DNA of 64,000 bases. It comes from Paraspadella gotoi. Its lineage: Eukaryota > Chaetognatha. The notes beneath the pieces are model-generated. The model searched no databases and had not been told where the DNA came from. It saw only the letters and a list, made by a program, of their open reading frames with translations. Below are positions 1 through 10,300 of the stretch, one piece after another (position 1 is the stretch's first letter; the number at the start of each line of letters is the position of its first letter). The position numbers and the translations under genes are program-made. Location of the stretch: NCBI GenBank assembly GCA_051294375.1, contig CM119270.1, forward strand, positions 3,836,301 through 3,900,300, written 5' to 3'.

Positions 1-192
1 GTCAACAATCAAAAGATCGGAGGAAGATTTAACGTGGGAGTCTCGGAAGATTCCGCGGTGTCTCTGAACAAGGTTCGGGACGAGTTGGTTGTCGTTGTTG
101 CTGACGTTAGTGTTGTAAAAGATTACTTCATCTCGACCTTCAGGGTTGTGGTTGATGATCTTCTTGATACACATTACAATTATTTATCGTAG
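1..192 (+). other. Open reading frame at the window edge, possible gene end or intron
   Basis: Frame 1 is open from the first base to a TAG at 190-192, giving 63 codons rich in Val and Asp. It could be the last exon of a gene that starts outside the window. Against this, the first bases (GTCAACAAT) repeat the start of the CARD-gene intron at 588, which also begins GTCAACAAT. Position 1 may therefore be the start of an intron following an upstream, related exon. No family was recognised. From 193 to 434 I see only AT-rich sequence with an imperfect tandem of CTAACTAACTTAA-type units at about 355-425, directly before the splice acceptor at 434. Confidence 0.25.
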
Positions 193-434
193 CTGTTAAA
201 AATGTTTATTTTTTCGTCAGTATCGAAATTTTTGTTGAATTATTAAAAAAGCTGAATGTAAAAATGTCACTTCCATTCATCAAAATGTCAGTTTCAAGTC
301 TGTTCGTCCGAAATTCTGTCAGTCCCAAGTCATCCAGCATTTTTCTATCTATCTAAATAAACTAACTAACTTAACCAAATCACTTAACTAACTAACCAAC
401 TAAACTAACTTAATTAAATCACTTAACTCTACAG

Positions 435-1637
435 GTAATGACCCTGATCCGTCCCAGCTCGACCCCGACCGGTCGACCCAAACCCTCCGTCCACGCCACC
501 GCGCCCAAAGTCTTTCTCCATCACGTCGACTCGCGGCGCCACTTCCGGTTGTCGTCCTTCAAACAAAAGATCCTAAGGAGTCAACAGGTCAACAATAAGA
601 GAATTAAGGGGAAATACTGTGAACACCTAAAGTCGGTGACGAAGTCAAAATGTAGAAGTAGACGATTACGGCAACAGCCGGGTTGCCTGTGATGCCCATT
701 GGGATGGGGCATCTCACTGTTTGCTTTGGGGGATTCCGACCCTCAGTGACGCCTCCAGTCACTGGCGCGGTTACCCTCGGACGGTCTCGCTCTGCCAACG
801 CAGAGGGAAGTCGTTAGGACTGTGGATGGAACGCAGCGGTTGGGATGGTGTGTTCCCCCTCTGAGCCAATGGTACTCGCTCAACGATGTAAATATGTAAA
901 TATACCGCCGCACGATATCAGTTTAGGATCATATTAATTGGATTAAAATTTGTTTTGTTCCAGATCAAATTATTCTGGGGTAGAAAGAAACCCAGGTCCA
1001 TTTTAAGATTTTATTCTTTCAGTGCGGATTACTTTTTAAAATGAAATTTCTCTCCTTTACGTTGCCGATGGGCGTTGTCCAAATCATTGTTTGACATAAT
1101 GAAATAAGATTTTACTGAGGGAAAGACTCTCTTTCGGTTCTCAAATGTGAAAAAAATTGATCGTTTATACCGAGTATTTGATAACTAAATCGTGAAAATT
1201 GGTTAAACTTTCGTCGACGATTACTGGAACATGCAAATGAGATTAAAGGATAGCCATGCCGACAGGTTTACGACAGCGTCGTCGACCACCTCCGCCCTTC
1301 CGACGTCCTCATCGACCTCGTGGACGCCGGCTTCGTCGACGAGGAAGAGCAGACGCGCGTGCTGGAGAACTCCGCCTCCTTCCCGGTCAACTCCAACAGC
1401 GTGCTGTTGTACATGTTGATGCGGAAGGACGACGCCGCCTTCGACGCTTTCGTCGACTCGCTCCGGAATCACCCGACGGATCTCTATCGCGGAATGGTGG
1501 CCGTCATCGAGGAGACGGAGCGGCGCCGGGCCGCGGCCGGTTCCGCGCGACCGAGAGGCTCCACGTCTTCGACGACGTCGTCGGCGGCGGCGGCGTACTT
1601 CGTGGCGCCGCGGTCGGCGTCGGTGGACGGACAATGA
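435..1637 (+). CDS. CARD-domain protein, last two exons (possibly the whole CDS)
   Basis: Two exons are supported: 435-587 (acceptor CTACAG, donor CAG|GTCAAC) and 1266-1637 (acceptor CCGACAG, stop TGA at 1635-1637). Both have phase 0 boundaries. An ATG at 438 would give a protein of 173 residues; earlier exons outside the window are equally possible. The joined sequence reads like a caspase-recruitment domain. A basic first helix (RRHFRLSSFKQKILRSQQ) runs across the junction into VVDHLRPSDVLIDLVDAGF and VDEEEQTRVLENSA, followed by helices around LLYMLMRKDDAAFDAFVDSL. The last 35 or so residues are Ala/Ser/Arg-rich and probably disordered. CARDs form homotypic assemblies in apoptosis and innate immune signalling; the partner is unknown. 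The intron holds one copy of the hairpin repeat (667-911). The CARD call is by eye and could be another death-fold subtype. Confidence 0.62.
667..911 (-). repeat. Hairpin-rich 245-bp repeat, copy 1, with 5-bp target-site duplication
   Basis: This segment is the reverse complement of the repeats at 7468-7716 and 7951-8196 (same order of blocks, scattered substitutions and indels). It is flanked by ACGAT at 662-666 and ACGAT at 912-916, which looks like a 5-bp target-site duplication. It lies in the intron of the CARD gene. It keeps the self-complementary blocks GGCAAC/GTTGCC, GATGCCC/GGGGCATC and CAGAGGG/CCCTCTG. The 5-bp duplication would suit a solo LTR or an integrase-mobilised non-autonomous element. 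No coding capacity was seen. Confidence 0.7.
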
Positions 1638-2640
1638 TTGAAAGACTCGAGGAGCTCACTTGGGTCTTTCTCATGGGCGACGTCATTCCTTTAGCGGGCA
1701 CTGTTTCTCGAAAGCGCGCGAATTCTGTTCTTAATCCTTTAACTTATTAATTTTAACCGTAATATCTTACCAATAGATTAGATATCCATTAGATGCTTAA
1801 TAAAATCTTTAACCAAACCTAGTCCATAATCCCAACCTAACGTTAAACCTTAATCAATTATAATTTAATTATTAATCTTAAAAACTTACTTTATTCTGAA
1901 TTTAATCCGAAAGGGGCGCTTTTGGAAAATACGAACTGTGAAAAAAAAAACCGTTTTTGATAGAACTATTGCAGGAGGCATTAGTCAACTGAGGTGAAGC
2001 GAATATTCATTGTGACCGAAACAGTCAAAGTCATTTGTACTCGGTATACTACGCCTATTTACAGGTGCTTTTCATTTTTATGTATGGGTGTACGTTGAAA
2101 AAATGTTACTTCATTAAATATTATTTTTTTATATTTACTTTTGTTTTCACCGAGTAAATAATAGCCAAACAAACAACTTGGAAATGTATTAGATGAGTAT
2201 TTTAGATCTCTACACTCAGACTTCCTTTTATTTGAGTGGCAATCTAGGGGATGAGAAAGACTGAGGTAGGGGGTAGGGTATTTGGGGTGGGGGGGTAGGG
2301 GGGGTGGAGACGGCGTTTCGATTCTCTCGGTCGTGGAATGAGGAATCACCCACCAAAACAGGTTCTCGCGATTCTTCATCAAATTCTATCTCCCTTCCAT
2401 CATATTCGTTCTCCCGGAAGGCGAATGGAAAAAAAAATGGGGGGAGGATTGAAAGCACTCACGCGAAAGCGAGAGAGAGAGAGAGAGACATTGGAAGAAA
2501 AAAAAAGAGTCTCTTACGCTCGCTCTCTATATATATAAAGAGAAGAAAGTTCGAGAGAAAGAAAAAAAAAAGTTTGATGAGAAATGGAGCTTCGGTCTCG
2601 GCGAGCGGGATCGAGATCCTTTATAAGATATGAAAATTGG

Positions 2641-2685
<45 letters not shown>

Positions 2686-4605
2686 GGCGAGAAAATGTTA
2701 ATGGGCGATATGTCGGAGATTCGCCATTCGCACCCCGATCTGTAGTTTGCGAAGGCAAGATTGAAAAAAAACTGATTTAAGCGCAAAGCAGTTGCAAAAC
2801 AGAGAAAACGTTACGAATTTTATTACGTATATATATTATATTTATACTATAGAAAAGAATTACGAAATACTAGAATGAAGAAAGCGGGCGGGAGAAATAT
2901 TGGCTATTTTTTTCAAAATTTCTTAAATTAAATTCCCCGAAGTAACGCAAATATACTACAGAGAAATAAGACAACGCCAACTTTTTTCATGTCACGGTGT
3001 GCAAAGATGCGGAGGAAGTCAACGCCATTTTTTTTTTCATCTCTTCTTCGAGCCTCGATGTGGTTCGGCGGACGAGTCGTTTCGTTCTGAGCTAAGAATA
3101 CGTTAAAAGATCATATAAGGTGGAATGTAACAGTCTAGCGTCCGTGGGTGGTTAGCACGGGCAGCGTTGGGGCGTTAGGGATAGGACCACGCGGCATTGG
3201 TGGTTGAGGACGATACTTAGTGGTGGAGAAAGAAAATTCCAGACGGTGGTGGATGAGGTGCGCGCCAGGAGGCGGTGGTTAATGGGCGATCGGGAGGGGG
3301 GGGGGCGAGAGGGGAAGTGTAAACGCGTTGGCGAGGGGACGCGAAATCGAGTGGGAGGAAGAGGTGGACGATTCGAGACGAGCGCTGACACTATATTAGT
3401 AATAGAGTCAGAAAACGTCGCGGTCGAACGCGAAAGGATTTGGACGAGGGCGGACGCGACATTTAGATCCCAGTCGCGCGCGACACGGAGAATAAAGATG
3501 GCGCTAGAGAGAGAATTAATAACTGAGGAAGAAGAGACGAGACGCAACTGATTACGTTTATCTTTGTGTAACGATATCAAACGTTTTTTCTATTGAGATC
3601 AGCTCACTTAACGTTTGGGGGAATCCTTTACTATGATACTATCTTATCCTATTTCTGAGAGAGAATTTTTATTGAAAACAAAACGAGTTTTGTAATAGCA
3701 TTTTTGTTTTGTTTTGGTTGTAGATAGATATGGCTTTTCGGTTACAAATAAAATTGCACAGAACGGCTGTCATAAAGGAAATTAAAAGAGTTTTTTTTTT
3801 TTGAACGAATTCGTAAGAGACAAAGAATTCGGGTGGAAATAAATACGCGTCGATTGACGATCTTTGCCTACGAAATTAGTATCGATTAAGAAATAATTAT
3901 AAAAAAATTAAAGAAAAGAAAAAGAAAATTTTTTTTTTCCGTTCGTTTTATGAAACGATAAAATGTTATCACTTAAATAGACTACACGACCGCAACATTG
4001 ACTAGACAGACATGGACTAAATAAAGGAGTATTGGGGGAAAAAGAATTACACTTGTACCGTGTAAAAAAAAAAGTAACCCGACCGGAACTAAATAAAAAA
4101 TGATATTCTTTCGAGTTTCGACTTTCGCTAAAAAGGCAAGAGATGCTCGATTTGAGAAAAAGCAAATTAAATATTTGAAATCCATTTCGCTTTTTCGTCT
4201 AAAAAAAGTTTATTGAAACGAATTTCAAACGTAATCTTGTTTCAAAAACCGAGAAAAAACAAAATCTATGACGAGATTACTTATTCCAAATAAAACAAAA
4301 ATATTTGTTTTTAAAAAAAATCATTAATATAAAAAACAAAAGGCGAAAATGGAATGACTAATAACTACAAAGCTTGTAGACTACACGCGGAATATTAATT
4401 TCATGTTCGTAAAATAAATTTTACAACAGAACAAAAAAAAGTAAAGAAATAAAAACCCGGTGGGAAGAAATCTCGTAAGTGGCACAAAGAAAAAAATCGT
4501 CTTCGAAAAAAAAAAAAAAAAAATTCGCACGTAGTATAATTAAAAAAATATATATATGTAGTATATTGACTTTTTTTTTCGTAATTACGGAGAAGACGAA
4601 GATGA
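1638..4605. other. Tail-to-tail spacer between CARD gene and d4, no gene recognised
   Basis: The spacer is AT-rich with several simple repeats: A/T runs, a G-rich patch near 2275-2310, and a (GA)n tract at 2644-2681. A GC-richer stretch at about 3150-3550 has an open minus-strand frame of 142 codons from 3580 to 3152, but its composition is Ser/Pro/Arg low complexity and no splice pattern or family was seen, so I do not call a gene. It probably includes the 3' untranslated regions of the convergent CARD and d4 genes. Confidence 0.5.
2644..2681. repeat. (GA)n microsatellite
   Basis: About 19 uninterrupted GA units. It is one of many such tracts in this window. Confidence 0.95.
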
Positions 4606-7303
4606 TCACTTGTTTCGCGGATGACCTCCGTGGAATTCTAGGACGCACAGATGGCAGGACCAGTTGCCCTCCGGAGGTTCGGACAGGGGAGGGTCGAGGC
4701 AGTACATGTGGTACCCGCGATCGCAGTCGTCGCAGAAGAGGAGCTGATGGACAAAAGAGGAGAGTTGATGTGGAGAGGGAAAAGTGATGGAGTGGGGGGG
4801 GAAGAGCTCAAGATTGAAAGAAACTGATTCATTCGTGCCACGAACCTGATCGTCGTTGTCCGACTTTCCGCACAAACCGCAGGATTTGCACTCGATGCAT
4901 TGCCACGAATACTTCTTCACCGAGATTATCATGTTCGCCGTGAACTGTTTTGAAAAAGAAAGGGGACGAATTACGATTTTATTATGAAGATCTTAATTTA
5001 TCACTCTCTCTTTCTCTCTCTCTCTCCACCTGCAGGCAGGACGGATGTCCCGATCTGCCACAATCGGCGCACGTGATGAGGATTTCCGCGGTGCCGGTTT
5101 TTTTGTTCATCTTCTCGTCTCCTAAACAAAAGTCGCAGTAGGGCGACGACGACGAAGACGACTCGCCCTCTGTCGTCGGCGGCGAATCTGACGGAAATGA
5201 GAATAAAAAAAAGGACAATGCAAGTTTTTTTCCCCCTTTTTTGTTTTTACAAAGAAAAAGTGGTGAATTTTCTTTCATGAATAAAAGAGGGAAATATGAC
5301 CTCGAGAAAGAGAAGAGGCGGGAGGAAAGTTGTTGAGAGAAAGAAGGGGAAAGGCATAAAGGAGGAGAATGAAAGGCAAGGGAAGGAGAATGAAGAGGCA
5401 AGGGAAGGAGAATGAAGAGGCAGAGGAGGAGAAAGGAGGCAGAGGAGGAGAATGAGAGGCAAGGAGGAAAATGAGAGGCAGAGGAGGAAAATGAAGAGGC
5501 AGGAGGAGGAGAATGAAGAGTCAGAGGAGAAGAATGTAATGGCAGAGGAGGAGAATGAAGAGGCAGAGGAGAAGAATCTAGAGGCAGAGGAGAAGAATCT
5601 AGAGGCAGAGGAGGGTAGGTGGGAGGGATGATTTTTCATCATAAAAAAGATGAATAAATTATAAATAAGAAAGATATTAAGTAGTAAGTTGATGGTTAAA
5701 AAATGAGTCAAATAAAAAAACAGCAAAAGAAGACTGAAGAAAATAAAAAGAAAAAGGGAATTCTAATAGGGCCCTGTCAAAGCTTGAAAGACGGGAATAC
5801 CAATGGCAAAAGAAAAACGGAGAGACAAAGTGAAAAGATGTCAAAATTCTGAAAGAGGACGTGAAAAAAGAGCAATAGAAAAAATGGAAAAGAAACAGTG
5901 ATTTACGCACATGGAAATAGAATTTAAGAAAAAAAGAGAGAGAGAGGGAGAGAAAGAAAGAAAAAAAAAGAAAGAAAAAAAAGAAAAAAGAAAGAAAAAA
6001 GAGAAAAGGGAGTTAATTGGTTCCCTCATCAAAAGGAGGGACTAAGTCTTCTCCCATAATCCGCATTCTTTTTAAAAAGAAGTTGAGTTGAGACTCGATT
6101 ATTGTTCTTCTCTCAGGCAAACGGCAATCAAGGTGCGCTCGAGCCCCAGTGCCGCTGAAAGAACATAAATCACCACATCCCTAGCTTCACTCTTTACAAG
6201 GGAACATGCTAAGGGGAGAGTCCCTTTATCGCTCGTTACTTAAGCATACGTTAGCCAATTCATACCGGGAATTAGATAAATTCTTAAGAACTGAATGAAT
6301 TTGGTTTTTTTAAATGAAATATTCAACCTAATACTAATCTATTAAAATCTAATAAGAAAAGAAATTACATAATAGTAAGAGTGATGGAGGCCTTAAACCA
6401 CCAAAGCCTGTCCAAAGTCGGGCAAGATAGCTTATTTATTAAATGAATGGATAATTTTTATATTGGTTGCACCAATTTCATAAACTAATACTTTAAATAT
6501 TAGTACTTTAAGAATTAAATGTTCAGCAGACGATAAACATCGCGATCCAATAAAGCCCGGTAGCTCGTGAAATAGTGGCGCACCGACAGCCGCCGCTGTC
6601 TATGCAAACGATAAGTCAAAAAGGAAGGAATAAAAAAAAGAGAAGTCGAGACGCGAAACGCTACCTTTTTCCTGAGCGTCGCAAGTCGTCTCGACGACAT
6701 CGTCCTTGGTCGCCACGTTCGTCGTCGTCGCTTCCGTCTCCCCGACGACGCTGGATGGTGTTGGAGGAAGAGCTGGATCGGGTCGAGGCGGCGTCGTCGT
6801 CGCGGCGGCCGGAGGTTGTTGTTGTGGAGGACGATGTTGAGGATGAGGAGGTTGAGGAGCCGGACGAGGATTATGCTGAGGAAGCGGATAAGTCGGATGG
6901 GGAACCGGATGCGGTGCTGGAAGCGGAACCGGATGCGGAGAGGCCGCGTAAGAGGGTCTGGGCTGGCTCGCTGGAGAGGGAGAGGGAGCGTGAGGTGAAA
7001 CCGCTCCAGGTTGCGTCGGTGGCTGAGGATGATGATGATGATGATGAGGCGAAGGAGAAACTTGAGATTCCAGCGACGTGCTCATGGAAAAGGGAAATCC
7101 CCAACGAGGCGGAACTAAGAAGGAAGGGAGAAAAGAGATTCCCCGTTGATGGTTGAGTTCGCGAAGAGAGAGAGAGAAAAGATTAAGTCTTTGAGGACTG
7201 ACCCCCATAGTCATGGCTTTAGTTAATTCTTAATCTGTAATCCTATTAACCCCTTAAAATACATTTTCGTTTCGGCAGACAGATATAGAGTCAAAGACAA
7301 AGC

Positions 7304-7368
<65 letters not shown>

Positions 7369-10300
7369 AGAGAGAGATTGGGGGTGGATAAAATTGTGAA
7401 AAAAATACAGATAAATTATAAAGAGATCCGACTTCAAGAGAATGATCGGCTTAAATTATTATATTGTGGGCGGTATATTCACACCGCCTCACGTCCACCA
7501 TCCGTCAGCCAAATCCATTGGCTCAGAGGGGGACACACCATCCCAGCGTAGTGTTCCATCCACAGTCCTAACGACTTCCCTCTGCGTTGGCAAGCGAGAC
7601 CGTCCATAGGTAACCGCGCCAGTGACTGGAGCGTCACCTGAGGGTCGGAGCTCCCCAAAGCCAACAGTGAGATGCCCCATCCAATGGGGCATCACAGGCA
7701 ACCGGCTGTTGCCATAAGTGGTGAGCCCTACTCGAACACGCAACCTTCCTCAGGGTACGCTCGACAAACGCCTATGCCCTGCCGACTTCGGGACGCTACG
7801 ACAAACGCCTATGGCCCCTGGGGTACGCTACGACAACGCCTATGCCCCCACAACTTCGCGCCTCTCTCTCTTTCCCACTAGGTAACAGTCTTGTCAGACA
7901 CCTCTCAGGACTGAGGAACTGCTGAGTGATGTTTTGGCCGGGGATCCTGTGGCGGTATAGTTCACACCGCTCCGTCCACCATCCGTCAGCCCAATCCATT
8001 GGCTCAAGGGGAACACACCATCCACACGCTGCGTTCATCCACAGTCCTAACGACTTCCCTCTGCGTCGGCAAAGCGAGACCGTCCGAGGGTAACGCGCCA
8101 GCTAACTGGAGGCGTTCACTGAGGCGTCGGAAGCCCCAGAGCAACAGTGACGATTGCCCCCCAATGGGTATCACAGGCACTCCGACTGTTGCCATAAGTA
8201 AACTTTTTTTCGAAAAAAATCTTACGAAAAATTACAAATGGGCGGATCAGACGCGGCAACAATAAACAGTTCAAAACGTCGGCGACTAAAAACAGGGAAG
8301 GATAAAGGGATCAAACCCTTTCGAAGCTTCGGTGGTTTTTTTTATGGCGCGAAGTAGCGGAGCAATTAGCTGCGTCGCTTTTTTTTTTCTGCGCCACTAG
8401 AAACGCCCATAAATGTTCTCCCCCCCTTTTTTCCTTCCTTACTTTCTCCGCCTTCCCCTTGTGTCGAGTTCGTATTTGCATATTTAATTGAGAGGTTTTT
8501 TTTCTCTTTCTTTTTTTTCTTTTCTTTTTTTCCCCTACTTCCAGGAAACGAACCTTTATGCGCGTCGCGGCTTTCGGAGTTCGTTTGATGGCCGAAAGGG
8601 GAGCCCATGTTTGCCAGGGGAGAATTCTGTTGAGAGGGGAAGAGGGGGAATAAGAGATACGAAATCGAAAATGGATATCGGATAAATAAATACAGATAAT
8701 TATGTAAATCTTGCAAATATTAACGGATTTCGGAGTACAAAAACAAAGGAGAAAGGGAAAAAAAGTGTGAAAGGTTTGGTTTTTCTCTTTCGATCGAGAA
8801 TCGCGCGTTCTATGTTTACAGTCAGCGATTTGTTAATTAGGCAAAGAATCTCGCTTACCTCAGACATTTTGTTCTTTAGCGGAAAGGAATTGGGTTTCCA
8901 TCCGGCCGCCGGCAACGTCGCTGCGAAAGAGGAAAAGACGGAAAAACAAAATAACAACATAAGACACTGAGAAAATCGGGATAAAAATCTTAAGACCACA
9001 GTCAATGCAGAATTATACGTACTACTACTTATATTCCCTTCAACACATTAAATTTCATGCCTTTCAATAAAATCACAGATGCTAAGACAAAGCGAGACTT
9101 TCAAAAGCTGAGAACTGTTTTTTTTTCCATTCCGCATCATAAGGTCATATTTTATGGTTGATAAAAAAGCCATAACGGCCGACGTTTTCCGTCAATTCAA
9201 AACGAAACAAAAAAAAACAAAAAAAAGAGGGACAAAACAGAAAAAACCGAATCCCCTCCAAGACCTTTCGGGAGAAGAGGGGGACCTCTGAAAATAAAAA
9301 GTTTTTTTTCCCAATTCGCCAGCGACGGAAAAACAAAAACAAAAACAGAAACAAGACGTCAAAAAAAAAAGGGAAGACGACGGAAAAGGTAACAAAGACC
9401 CCCTCGGCGGGTTTTCGCGCCGCTTTATGGCTTCTTCGAATTTCTGGACAAGAACGACGACGTAAACACCATTCACAATTCACGCATCACAACACAATTG
9501 CTGTTTTTCCTTTATTTTTCCTCTTATCCCCCCCCAATCCAAAACTTGTCTTTGAGTGAACAGAGTGAACTGAAGGTCGGGCTTTCGCGATAATAAAATC
9601 TAATTAGAGAAAATTATAACGAGTGGAATTAAAATAGAATCAAAATTGAATATTTAGCAACCTTTTTTTACAATTAAAATGAAGAATAGCGGTCGGTCGT
9701 GATTCTGAATATTAAATAAAAATAATTCTTCATTTATATTGCCTTCTTTCCTTAATAATTAATTATGTATTTAACGCTCTGGATGTATACTTTTTCAAAG
9801 AAATATCCCGCAAAGATCGAAAAAATCCTAAATGCTTCATTAACGAAACAACACATTCGTTGTCAAATCATAACCCAGTCACAAATCGAAGAAATAAAAA
9901 AAAGATTACTCACCTACGACGCCGCTAGAGTCAAGGGCGCCGTTCAGCTCCACGGACGACGCCTCTAAACCAGCGCCGCCGAAGTTGGGTCGAGTGGGAG
10001 ACGTCATCAAAGGGGAGAAATGACCGGCGCCAAGGGGCCCTAGAGGCGAGGAAAGAAACAAATGAGGGAAAAAAAGAGAAAGTTGCGCTACAATTAAACA
10101 AAAAGCGTTGCAGTTCTCGTCAACAAATGAAAGATAAATTAATAAACGAGACGTTGGACGTTGGAGAGAAAGAAGAGAGTTGCGAGGAGGCGGAAAGAAT
10201 CGGGGGGAAACGAGGGAAAGTCTCATAGGAAAAAAGAGTTTATTTTTTTCCCCTAATTTTTTGTATTATGTTTTTTGAAAAAAATTATATAAATTATATA

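Noticed and set aside
3152-3580. Minus-strand open frame of 142 codons in the CARD-d4 spacer
   Set aside because: Ser/Pro/Arg low complexity, no splice context, no family; the opposite strand is also open, as expected from composition.
7717-7950. Hammerhead ribozyme in the hairpin-repeat element
   Set aside because: CTGAGGAACTG and CTGAGTGATG near 7910-7930 look tempting, but the CUGANGA and GAAA core are not both present.
7470-8200. CRISPR-like array from the repeated units
   Set aside because: Repeat length, internal hairpins, eukaryotic intron context and only three copies exclude it.
9145-9483. Phe-rich minus-strand frame in d4 intron 6
   Set aside because: Produced by A-rich plus-strand sequence; no splice sites or similarity to DPF.
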